Shown: positions 32,373 to 40,825 of the stretch, in pieces
How positions within the stretch are numbered: the stretch's first letter is position 1
How the letters are laid out: each line of letters begins with the position of its first letter
DNA from: Haemophilus_A paraphrohaemolyticus_A
GTDB taxonomy: Bacteria > Pseudomonadota > Gammaproteobacteria > Enterobacterales > Pasteurellaceae
Assembly: GCF_003253115.1 (NCBI RefSeq)
Contig: NZ_QEQF01000011.1
Coordinates: forward strand, 1-64,000
Direction: 5' to 3'
Length of the DNA: 64,000 nucleotides
Translations under genes and position numbers: made by a program
The notes under the pieces: generated by a model
What the model was told of the DNA's origin: nothing
Databases searched by the model: none
The model's input: only the letters and a program-made list of their open reading frames with translations

Positions 32373-35300
32373 TTAGATAATGGATAATAGCGCCTGTATT
32401 GGATGCTTAATCTGTTGATGCTCCATTCGTTTCACTTGCGAACGGCAAGAGTAGCCTGTCGCTAAGCATCGTTCAAGCGGTGCGTTTTTCAGTTTTTGTT
32501 GCCAAGATTGTTGGTAAATCGCTTTTGACATCTCCACGTGGGCGGTTTCGTGCCCGAATGTGCCTGCCATTCCGCAGCAACCTACTTTCTCGCTTACCAA
32601 CGTTTCGCCAAAATGGGCGAAGATCTGTTGCCACTCTTTGCTTGAGGCGGGAAGCTCGGTGGTTTCGGTGCAGTGGGCGAATAGATGCCACGGCAAGCGG
32701 TTGGTTTCTTTTGCTTTTTTGCAATTGTCTAATACGCCTGATTTGATTTGTTCAATCAACCATTCGTGGGCGAGTAGCACTTTGAAATCGCCGCGTTCCG
32801 CTTTCAAAATATCGCGGTATTCATCGCGGTAAAGCAGCGTCAAAGCTGGGTCAATTGCCACCATCGGTAAGCCGAGTTTGGCGATGCGGTTTAAGAAATC
32901 CGCTTGATTTTTGGCAGTTTTGGCGAATTTACTCAAAAAGCCTTTGATGTGTTGTGCCTTACCTGTTGGTTTATATGGCAACACTACAGGTTTGAAGCCG
33001 AGTTTTTGAGTAAAGGCAACGAAATCTGCCACCACTTTTGCATCGTAGAAGGTGGTAAATGGATCTTGCACTACGAGTACTGTTTGGCAATTTTTTGCGG
33101 AAAATTGACCGCTTGCCTGTTGAGCTTCAAGATTTTCAAGTGTTTCGCCTTGATAGCCAATTTCTACCAATTGCTTTTGCAAGTTTGGCGTGGAAAGGGC
33201 AGGCAAGTAAGTCATTCTAATTGTTTTATTGGCGGCGATTTCTGCCAAATAACTGGTGCTGAAGAAATTAAAAAATTTCGGGGCTTTTGCCATTAAAGGG
33301 GCGATAAACTCCAAGTTTGACACCACGTAATCTTTCACAGGGCGAAGGTAGCGTTGGTGGTAAAGCTCATTAAATTGTGAGCGGAAAGTCGGTACATCAA
33401 TTTTAATTGGACATTGGCTGGCACAGGCTTTGCAAGCAAGGCAGGTATCCATTGCTGCTTTTACTTCGTGTGAGAAATCATATTCCTGCGTTTTCTTGAA
33501 CGAATGACGTACTTTTGCCACAAAATCAGTTAATTTCACTGCTTTTGAGCGTTTTTCAAAAATCAAATCATTAGGGTTAACTTGCTGATCGGCAAGTAGT
33601 CGCAGCCATTCGCGGATGAGTGTTGCTCGTCCTTTTGGCGAATAGAGGCGGTTGCCCGAAATTTTCATCGACGGGCACATCGCGCTGTGTACATCAAAGT
33701 TGAAGCATAATCCATTTCCGTTGCAGTTCATCGCCCCTTTAAATTCTTCACGCACTGCAATTGGAATACGACGCTCGAAATCGGCTCGCATTGCTTCGTC
33801 GATTTTGTAGAGCTCTGCGTCAGAACCTAATGGTGTGCAGATTTTGCCAGGGTTCAGACGATTTTGTGGATCGAACAGTTGCTTGATGTGGCGGAGCTCT
33901 TTCCACAGCGTTTCGCCAAAAAAGCGTTCGCCATAGTAAGAACGCATCCCTTTGCCATGTTCGCCCCAAATTAAACCACCATATTTATAGGTAAGCTCAA
34001 CGACTTGATCAGAAATCGCTTTGAAGGTTTTGACCTGTTCTAAATCGCACAAATCTAAAGCAGGGCGAACGTGCAACACGCCTGCATCCACGTGCCCGAA
34101 CATACCGTAGGCAAGGTTGTGGCTATCTAATAAAGCACGAAATTCGGTAATGTAATCGGCAAGATTTTCAGGCGGCACAGCGGTATCTTCCACAAAGGGG
34201 ATCGGTTTTGCCCAGCTTTTTGCATTGCCAAGCAAGCCGACTGCTTTTTTCCGCATTGCGTAGATTTTTCCGATGCTGTCTAACTCTTTGCAAATTTGGT
34301 AGCCAATGATACCGCTCGTACCCTGTGCAATTTTTTCATCAAGGCTGACACACAAGGCTTGAACTTGCGTTTCAATTTGTTTGAGATCGCTTGATGCATA
34401 CTCAACGATGTTAATCCCCAAAATCGGGTTATTTGGATCTTCGGTGATTAAATCCGATACCGAGTGCCAGATGATGTCTTGTTTCGCCAGATTCAGCACT
34501 TTGGAGTCGACCGTTTCGACGGATAAGGCTTTCGCTTGCAACATCATTGGTGCAGAGCGGAGTGCGGCATCGAACGAGTTGTATTTGATGTTAATCAGCG
34601 TACGATATTTCGGAATCGGCAGAAGATTAAGTTTCGCTTCGCAAATAAAGGCAAGCGAGCCTTCTGAGCCTGTCAGAATACGGGTAAGGTTAAATTCGCT
34701 TTCATCGTCATTGAAGACATTTTTTAAGTCGTAGCCTGTGATAAAGCGGTTCAGTTGTGGCAACTCTTTGAGAACAGTCGGGCGTAGCGTTTTGCAACGC
34801 TTAAAGACCTCGTTATGTAATTTTTTGCCTAAACTAGAAAGTGGTAGTTGCTCAAGGTTTGTAGAAAAGTTCTCGGTTTTAACCGCTTGTGTTTCTAGAA
34901 TTTCGCCATTTACCAACACCGATTTGATTGCCAGAATATGGTCGGACGTTTTGCCATATTGCAACGAACCTTGCCCTGATGCATCGGTATTGATCATCCC
35001 GCCTAGCGTAGCTCGGTTACTGGTAGAAAGTTCGGGCGAAAAAAATAAGCCGTGCGGTTTGAGGAATTGATTAAGCTGATCTTTGACCACACCTGCTTGC
35101 ACGCGAACCCAGCGTTCTTTTACATTCAGCTCTAAAATTTGGGTCATATGGCGGGAGAGATCGACAATAATGTTGTTATTGAGCGACTGCCCATTCGTCC
35201 CTGTGCCACCGCCGCGGGGTGTGAAAGTGAGGCTTTGATAGGCTTCTTTTTGGGCGACTTTGGTCAGAATAACTACATCGGTAACCGATTTCGGAAAAAG

Positions 35301-35465
35301 CACCGCTTGTGGCATGCGTTGATATACACTGTTATCGGTTGCCATTGAAAGGCGGTCTGCGTAGCTGCTAGCAATATCACCTGAAAAATGCTGTTCGGTA
35401 AGTTCGTTAAGATATTGCTGAACTAATGGATTTTGGTCTGGAATGTTTGCAAGTCTAGGAATCAT
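32373..35465 (-). CDS. ydiJ: FAD-linked oxidoreductase with iron-sulfur domain (YdiJ family)
   Basis: A large (1030-residue) flavoprotein of the D-2-hydroxyacid dehydrogenase type. Homologues are reported to oxidise D-2-hydroxyglutarate or similar acids, so the substrate here is inferred. An N-terminal PCMH-type FAD domain (about 40-270, TPRGGGTGTNGQSL) and an FAD-oxidase C-terminal domain (to about 540, FGHVDAGVLHVRP) come first. A 4Fe-4S domain (CLACKACASQCPIKIDVPTF) and a cysteine-rich region with EKVGCCGMAG near the C-terminus follow. There are no membrane segments. Start has AAAAGGAACAAAAAATG. Confidence 0.93.
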   Translation of the reverse strand: MIPRLANIPDQNPLVQQYLNELTEQHFSGDIASSYADRLSMATDNSVYQRMPQAVLFPKSVTDVVILTKVAQKEAYQSLTFTPRGGGTGTNGQSLNNNIIVDLSRHMTQILELNVKERWVRVQAGVVKDQLNQFLKPHGLFFSPELSTSNRATLGGMINTDASGQGSLQYGKTSDHILAIKSVLVNGEILETQAVKTENFSTNLEQLPLSSLGKKLHNEVFKRCKTLRPTVLKELPQLNRFITGYDLKNVFNDDESEFNLTRILTGSEGSLAFICEAKLNLLPIPKYRTLINIKYNSFDAALRSAPMMLQAKALSVETVDSKVLNLAKQDIIWHSVSDLITEDPNNPILGINIVEYASSDLKQIETQVQALCVSLDEKIAQGTSGIIGYQICKELDSIGKIYAMRKKAVGLLGNAKSWAKPIPFVEDTAVPPENLADYITEFRALLDSHNLAYGMFGHVDAGVLHVRPALDLCDLEQVKTFKAISDQVVELTYKYGGLIWGEHGKGMRSYYGERFFGETLWKELRHIKQLFDPQNRLNPGKICTPLGSDAELYKIDEAMRADFERRIPIAVREEFKGAMNCNGNGLCFNFDVHSAMCPSMKISGNRLYSPKGRATLIREWLRLLADQQVNPNDLIFEKRSKAVKLTDFVAKVRHSFKKTQEYDFSHEVKAAMDTCLACKACASQCPIKIDVPTFRSQFNELYHQRYLRPVKDYVVSNLEFIAPLMAKAPKFFNFFSTSYLAEIAANKTIRMTYLPALSTPNLQKQLVEIGYQGETLENLEAQQASGQFSAKNCQTVLVVQDPFTTFYDAKVVADFVAFTQKLGFKPVVLPYKPTGKAQHIKGFLSKFAKTAKNQADFLNRIAKLGLPMVAIDPALTLLYRDEYRDILKAERGDFKVLLAHEWLIEQIKSGVLDNCKKAKETNRLPWHLFAHCTETTELPASSKEWQQIFAHFGETLVSEKVGCCGMAGTFGHETAHVEMSKAIYQQSWQQKLKNAPLERCLATGYSCRSQVKRMEHQQIKHPIQALLSII

Positions 35466-36062
35466 TTTTTGTTCCTTTTATATAAAGATAAAATCGTTTG
35501 CATCTTAGCAAGAAATGGGGGGAATGAAAATTGAGATATTTTTATAAAAGTGAAGTGTTTTTGTATATAAATAGTTTCAATTTCAAAGGGGATTTCCAGT
35601 TTATCCAATAAATAATACAAAAATTATTCCCCTAATGTATTGAAATCGTATAAATTCAACCCTATTTTTATCATGCTTTCAATGTAATTGTCTTAGTAAA
35701 CCTAAGCAATATAGAAAGTATTTTTACCTTTTTCATCTGCTTTCATTAGAAAAAAGATTGGTGAGATATACTTCAAATTGATTACTAAGTAATCAATCAA
35801 GGTGATTTTGTACGCTATTTATACAGAAAATTATTGATTTTAATTGAACTTATTAAGATAATATCACCTATTCTTGCCCATCTTCTCAAGGACAAGAATG
35901 AGTGAAGGCTATTTTTCTTTATGTTATAAAGTAAAAATATTCGGCATTTCACTTCTTTAGTCTTTCTATCAAAAGAAGATGAAAGGCGTGGTTAAGATTC
36001 AACATTTTTATTATGTTGGAAAATTTTATTACATGGAATGACAAATTATAGAGGGTCATAAA
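35466..36062 (+). promoter_or_regulatory. Long AT-rich upstream region of ompA
   Basis: A gene-free 597 bases. Promoter-like sequences include TTGAAC...AAGATAATAT around 35846-35868. Two inverted repeats follow, in what would be the leader: ATTCTTG...CAAGAAT at about 35872-35899 and CTTCTTT...AAAAGAAG at about 35952-35980. AGAGGGTCATAAAATG is the ompA ribosome-binding site. A long structured leader would suit the known growth-phase and small-RNA control of ompA, but that is inference. Confidence 0.45.
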
Positions 36063-37202
36063 ATGAAAAAATCATTAGTTGCATTAGCAGTATTAGCTGC
36101 ATCAGCAGCAGCAACAGCAGCTCCACAAGCTAACACTTTCTATGCAGGTGCTAAAGCTGGTTGGGCAAACTTCCGTGATGGTTTCACACAATTCGAATCA
36201 AACCAACCAAACGCTAAATTTGCACACGGCAATGGTAGAGGTTACGGTATCAACAAAAACACTGTAACTTACGGTGTTTTCGGTGGTTACCAAATCTTAA
36301 ACCAAGATAACTTTGGTTTAGCAGCTGAATTAGGTTACGATTATTTTGGTCGTGCACGTGGTAATACAACATTCGCTGGTGACAACAACCAAGAAAAACG
36401 TGCTGCAAAACATGCAGCACATGGTGCTCACTTAAGCTTAAAACCAAGCTACGAAGTATTACCTAACTTAGATGTTTACGGTAAAGTTGGTGTTGCGTTA
36501 ATCCGTAACGATTACTACGCACAATCAAGCGTAGCTCACGATTCACGTGTTAAAGCTCACAACTTCAAACCATCTCTAACTTTAGGTGCTGGTGTTGAGT
36601 ACGCAATTCTTCCAGAATTAGCAGCACGTATCGAATACCAATACGTGAATAAAGTAGGTAACTTAGACAAAGCTATCTCTAAAACAACTAATAAGGCATG
36701 GCAAAATACTCAATATAGCCCAGATTTACACTCAGTATCTGCAGGTTTAAGCTACCGTTTCGGTCAAGGTGCGACACCAGTTGCTCCAGCAGCACCAGAA
36801 GTGATGACTAAAAACTTCTCATTCAGCTCTGATGTTTTATTCGCATTCGGTAAAGCAAACTTAAAACCAGAAGCAGCACAAGCTTTAGATGCAGCTAACA
36901 ACGAAATCAACGCTTTAGGTTTAGCTAACCCTGCAATCCAAGTAAACGGCCATGCAGACCGTATTGGTAAACAAGCAGCTAACTTAAAACTTTCACAACG
37001 TCGTGCAGAAACAGTAGCTAACTACTTAGTTTCTAAAGGTCAAAATGCAGCGAACGTAACTGCAGTAGGTTACGGTTCAGCTAACCCAGTAACTGGCAAC
37101 ACTTGTGATGCAGTTAAAGGTCGTAAAGCATTAATCGCTTGCTTAGCACCAGACCGTCGTGTTGAAGTTCAAGTAAAAGGTTCAAAAGAAGTAACAATGT
37201 AA
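36063..37202 (+). CDS. ompA: Outer membrane protein OmpA (P5/PomA type)
   Basis: An abundant surface porin-like protein that ties the outer membrane to peptidoglycan. It has a signal peptide (1-20), an eight-stranded beta-barrel (about 21-235) and a proline/alanine linker (TPVAPAAPEV). A C-terminal OmpA peptidoglycan-binding domain follows (about 250-375, NGHADRIGKQAANLKLSQRR), with two cysteines in CDAVKGRKALIAC. Surface loops (for example FDGxxNQ...KRAAKHAAHGAHLS) are likely variable between hosts and strains. 379 residues. Codon use is strongly biased. Confidence 0.97.
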   Translation: MKKSLVALAVLAASAAATAAPQANTFYAGAKAGWANFRDGFTQFESNQPNAKFAHGNGRGYGINKNTVTYGVFGGYQILNQDNFGLAAELGYDYFGRARGNTTFAGDNNQEKRAAKHAAHGAHLSLKPSYEVLPNLDVYGKVGVALIRNDYYAQSSVAHDSRVKAHNFKPSLTLGAGVEYAILPELAARIEYQYVNKVGNLDKAISKTTNKAWQNTQYSPDLHSVSAGLSYRFGQGATPVAPAAPEVMTKNFSFSSDVLFAFGKANLKPEAAQALDAANNEINALGLANPAIQVNGHADRIGKQAANLKLSQRRAETVANYLVSKGQNAANVTAVGYGSANPVTGNTCDAVKGRKALIACLAPDRRVEVQVKGSKEVTM

Positions 37203-37225
37203 TTTGTTAGTTTCTTAGAATAACG

Positions 37226-37254
37226 AGAAGCCCGCAGTAATGCGGGCTTTTTCA
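37226..37254 (+). terminator. ompA terminator
   Basis: AAGCCCGCA and TGCGGGCTT form a stem around GTAA, followed by TTTTC. Confidence 0.85.
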
Positions 37255-37300
37255 TTACTAGGATGCTAGTAGGCCGATAGTATTTTGGCCAAATAAAAAA

Positions 37301-37348
37301 CGGTTGATTTTAAGAGAGAATTTGTGAATCTCTTACGAAAATCAACCG
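37301..37348 (-). terminator. Inverted repeat at the 3' side of mrcB
   Basis: CGGTTGATTTTAAGAGA and TCTCTTACGAAAATCAACCG pair imperfectly over about 18 positions, 15 bases past the mrcB stop. A short A run on the plus side gives a minus-strand T run, so it could terminate mrcB. Confidence 0.55.
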
Positions 37349-37362
37349 CTTGGGGCTTCAAT

Positions 37363-39756
37363 CTATTCGGTTACTGGCGCAATTTCCTCCGATGGAATGC
37401 TTTGTTGTTCTTCGGAAACTTCCGCCTTGGTATTCTCTGTTTTAGATTTTCCAAGCGAGAGAGCATCTAACACCGTTGGTTTTTGGGCTTCCACAATTGA
37501 GCCACCAGAGGAGCAATAAGTTTGCCCACGGTCACGCCACATTGGAATTTGTCGCCCGCTTTCACAAGCAATACTGCCGTAGCTGTTAATTCCTACCCAT
37601 TGAATATCTTTCATTTTCGGCAAGTTAAATTTCAGAGGTAAGGCACGGCGGATATACTCTTTATAAACATACAATGCCCCGCTTGAACCCGTTAAATACG
37701 TGTCGGCATTGTTATCTTTACCTAGCCATACCGTTGCCACGTTTTTGCCATCAATCCCCACAAACCAAGTATCGCGCGCGTTGTTGGTTGTCCCTGTTTT
37801 ACCTGCCAAGCGTAAGTCGGCAAATTCACTTTGTAAGCTACGAGCCGTACCGCGTTCAACCACTTGTTGCATTGCATAAAGTGTTTGTGTTGTTGCTTCT
37901 TCAGGGAGTACCTGCTTGCTCACATCTTCAATATTGCGCTGGTAAAGCGGTTTGCCGTTAAAGCCTGTGATAGATTCTATAGTTGTTAATGGCACTCTCA
38001 AGCCATTATTTGCAAGCACTTGGTAAGATTTGGTCACGTCATACGGTGAAATTGAGTAAGAACCAAGCAACATTGATGGGTAAGCAGGGATATCCACTTT
38101 GTCCCATCCCATCTCTTTTTGCTTCGCAATCACTTTTCGCAAGCCGAATTTCATCCCAATATTTACAGTTGGAATGTTAAGCGAGCGAACGAGTGCATCC
38201 ATTAACATCACTGAGCCACTAAAGCGTTTGTCGTAGTTTTTTGGTGACCACGGTGGCGAGCCTTTAACAGTAATGGTGATCGGTTTGTTATCAATTGGCG
38301 TATTCAAGCGGAAATTTTTCGGATCAGACAACGCAATTGCATAAATAGAAGGTTTCACCAATGAGCCGATTTGGCGTTTGGTTTGGATCGCACGGTTAAA
38401 GCCCGCATATTGAGTTAAACGGTCGCCCACAATTGCGCGCACTTTACCCGTGCGATATTCCGATACCACAATAGCGGCTTGCAAGTCCTTGATTTTCTTA
38501 TCTGAATTTTCCAACTCTTCCAAGCCGTTAATCACTGCTTGCTCAGCAGAACGCTGTTGTTTGCGGTCAAGCGTGGTAAAGATTTTCGCACCAGAAAGTA
38601 AAGCAGAGCGGTTCTCTCCAAACTCATTTTTCAAGTCCATATTCAACGCTTGCATAAAGGCAGGTTGTTGGCGATAAATCGTGCCTTTTTCTTTTACGCC
38701 CAGCGGTTGTTTGACTAGAAATTCGTAGTCGCTTTGGCTAATCGCATGATTTTCTTGAAGCAGTTTGAGCACCACATTGCGTCGTTCAAGTGCCGCTTCA
38801 GGATGTCGCCATGGGTTATAAAGGGAAGGACCTTTTACCATTCCCACCAATAATGCCATTTGTGAGGGGGTGATTTCTTGGATTGGTCGCCCAAAATAGA
38901 ACTGACTTGCCAATGCAAAGCCGTGTACTTGATAACTACCGTTCTGCCCTAAATAAATTTCGTTTAAATAGGTTTCAAGAATACGGTTTTTGTCGTAGCG
39001 TGCGTCTAAAATCAGCGACATCAAGGCTTCGTTAATTTTACGGCTTAGTGATTTTTCGCTGCTCAAAAAGAGATTTTTTACCAACTGTTGAGTGAGTGTA
39101 CTTGCCCCCTGCACCGTTTTGCCCGCTTGATAGTTCGCTACTAACGCACGAGCAATTCCCATCGGGCTGATACCGTCGTGCTGGTAAAAGCGTTTATCTT
39201 CGGTTAAAAGTAGGGCTTGAATCAGAAAATACGGATATTGCTGCAATTTCAACGCTTGGCGTTCTTCATCGCTTTCTGAGTGCAACATCGCTATTAGTTT
39301 TGGGTCAAGCCTAAACTCTTCCACCAAACGTTGAGCACCCAAGTCTTCGATGTAAGTCAACTTGTCATCTTGGAAGCGCAAACGTAAGACACGCTGTGCT
39401 TCAGGATTTTCAGGAAACGGAAAGGCGCGACGTAGCACCACAATATTATTGCCTTCGATTTTGAAATCGCCAGGGGCAACAATTTGCGATACCTGACGAT
39501 AGCCGTTGTCTAGCAAGGCGGTTTTGGTTTGCTCAAGCGTGAGATTTTCTTCAAGAGTGATACTTTCGATGCGAGCATAAACCTCAGCAGGCAATTGCCA
39601 GACTTGTCCGTTCATTTTGGTACGGATTTTTCCGTCCAAATAAATGGCATAAACTGCTATAAAGCTCGCCCCAACCACGCCTAATTTGAGCCCTGTGGTC
39701 AGCAATCGAGAACAAAGAGAGCGACTGTTTTTTTGCTTTTTTTCACGCGTTGACAT
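37363..39756 (-). CDS. mrcB: Penicillin-binding protein 1B, bifunctional
   Basis: Class A PBP that polymerises and cross-links peptidoglycan. It has a short cytoplasmic basic tail, one membrane helix (about 22-44) and the UB2H-like region. The glycosyltransferase domain (GT51) includes LTEDKRFYQHDGIS (catalytic Glu) and GASTLTQQLVKNLFLS. The transpeptidase domain carries SLVKPSIY (SXXK, nucleophile Ser), SLNIPTVN and KTGTTN. 797 residues is close to E. coli PBP1b. The product is anchored in the inner membrane with its domains in the periplasm. Confidence 0.96.
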   Translation of the reverse strand: MSTREKKQKNSRSLCSRLLTTGLKLGVVGASFIAVYAIYLDGKIRTKMNGQVWQLPAEVYARIESITLEENLTLEQTKTALLDNGYRQVSQIVAPGDFKIEGNNIVVLRRAFPFPENPEAQRVLRLRFQDDKLTYIEDLGAQRLVEEFRLDPKLIAMLHSESDEERQALKLQQYPYFLIQALLLTEDKRFYQHDGISPMGIARALVANYQAGKTVQGASTLTQQLVKNLFLSSEKSLSRKINEALMSLILDARYDKNRILETYLNEIYLGQNGSYQVHGFALASQFYFGRPIQEITPSQMALLVGMVKGPSLYNPWRHPEAALERRNVVLKLLQENHAISQSDYEFLVKQPLGVKEKGTIYRQQPAFMQALNMDLKNEFGENRSALLSGAKIFTTLDRKQQRSAEQAVINGLEELENSDKKIKDLQAAIVVSEYRTGKVRAIVGDRLTQYAGFNRAIQTKRQIGSLVKPSIYAIALSDPKNFRLNTPIDNKPITITVKGSPPWSPKNYDKRFSGSVMLMDALVRSLNIPTVNIGMKFGLRKVIAKQKEMGWDKVDIPAYPSMLLGSYSISPYDVTKSYQVLANNGLRVPLTTIESITGFNGKPLYQRNIEDVSKQVLPEEATTQTLYAMQQVVERGTARSLQSEFADLRLAGKTGTTNNARDTWFVGIDGKNVATVWLGKDNNADTYLTGSSGALYVYKEYIRRALPLKFNLPKMKDIQWVGINSYGSIACESGRQIPMWRDRGQTYCSSGGSIVEAQKPTVLDALSLGKSKTENTKAEVSEEQQSIPSEEIAPVTE

Positions 39757-39774
39757 AGTTCAAACCAAAAGGAA

Positions 39775-39820
39775 AAAGCGGTGAGATTTTGCAAGAAATT
39801 TACGAAATGCCACCGCTTGT
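39775..39820. repeat. Inverted uptake-signal pair between mrcB and menB
   Basis: AAGCGGTG (39776-39783) and CACCGCTT (39811-39818) face each other with a 27-base loop. It could help terminate menB transcription. Confidence 0.6.
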
Positions 39821-39836
39821 AAGGAAGTAATAGAGA

Positions 39837-40694
39837 TTACGGATTACGTTTAAATTTACTGAAATCAGGTTCACGTTTTTCGTTGAACGCGTTGCGGCCT
39901 TCTTGACCTTCCTCTGTCATATAGAACAACATTGTCGCATTGCCTGCCAATTCTTGAAGACCAGCCTGACCATCACAGTCTGCATTTAATGCCGCTTTCA
40001 AGCAACGCAGCGCGATTGGGCTATTTTGTAACATTTCACGACACCAACGCACGGTTTCTTTTTCTAAATCAGCATAAGGCACAACGGTGTTCACTAAGCC
40101 CATATCTAGTGCTTGTTGCGCATCGTACATACGGCATAAGAACCAGATTTCGCGGGCCTTTTTCTGACCTACAATGCGAGCCATATAGCTTGCACCCCAA
40201 CCACCATCGAATGAACCCACTTTCGGGCCAGTTTGACCGAATTTCGCGTTATCTGCAGCGATGGTTAAATCACACATCATATGTAACACGTGACCACCAC
40301 CTACGGCATAACCTGCTACCATTGCCACCACTGGTTTCGGGCAAGTACGGATGTCACGTTGGAATTGTAAAACGTTTAAGTGGTGCACGCCGCTGTCATC
40401 TTTATAGCCGCCGTAGTCGCCACGAATTTTTTGGTCTCCGCCTGCACAGAAAGCATATTCGCCTTCGCCTGTAAGCACGATTACGCCAATTTTTTCATCA
40501 AAACGAGCATCTGCGAATGCGTGAATCATCTCTTTTACCGTTTGTGGACGGAAAGCGTTACGCACTTCCGGGCGGTTGATGGTGATTTTTGCAATACCGT
40601 CGGTTGATTTGTGATAACGAATGTCGGTGTAACCTTCGCTGTGGTCAACCCATTCAATAGGTGCGTATAAAAATTCTTCGCTTGGATATAACAT
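39837..40694 (-). CDS. menB: 1,4-dihydroxy-2-naphthoyl-CoA synthase
   Basis: Closes the second naphthoquinone ring in menaquinone synthesis. The crotonase fold is evident, with GEYAFCAGGDQKIRGDYGG and GYAVGGGHVLHMMCDLTIAA (the oxyanion hole), then GQTGPKVGSFDGGWGASYMA, which is specific to MenB. 285 residues matches E. coli. It stands alone, without other men genes beside it, between mrcB and spoT. Confidence 0.97.
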   Translation of the reverse strand: MLYPSEEFLYAPIEWVDHSEGYTDIRYHKSTDGIAKITINRPEVRNAFRPQTVKEMIHAFADARFDEKIGVIVLTGEGEYAFCAGGDQKIRGDYGGYKDDSGVHHLNVLQFQRDIRTCPKPVVAMVAGYAVGGGHVLHMMCDLTIAADNAKFGQTGPKVGSFDGGWGASYMARIVGQKKAREIWFLCRMYDAQQALDMGLVNTVVPYADLEKETVRWCREMLQNSPIALRCLKAALNADCDGQAGLQELAGNATMLFYMTEEGQEGRNAFNEKREPDFSKFKRNP

Positions 40695-40761
40695 TGATAA
40701 CGTTCCTTTTTATGTCAAAAATTCGTGCCATTATAGCGGTTTTTGTCGCTAGTGAAATAAA

Positions 40762-40815
40762 AAGCGGTTAAATTTGCCAACATTTTTGTAAATTATTATG
40801 CAAATTTAACCGCTT
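40762..40815. terminator. Perfect 15-base inverted repeat between spoT and menB
   Basis: AAGCGGTTAAATTTG (40762-40776) and CAAATTTAACCGCTT (40801-40815) pair perfectly. It sits just past the spoT stop, and each arm holds an uptake-signal core. Probably the end of the rpoZ-spoT transcript, although there is no long T run. Confidence 0.6.
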
Positions 40816-40825
40816 GAAAATTGGA

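Noticed and set aside
34381..35070. Two plus-strand open frames of 110-117 residues inside ydiJ
   Set aside because: Both are antisense to conserved FAD-domain codons and have no supporting start signals.
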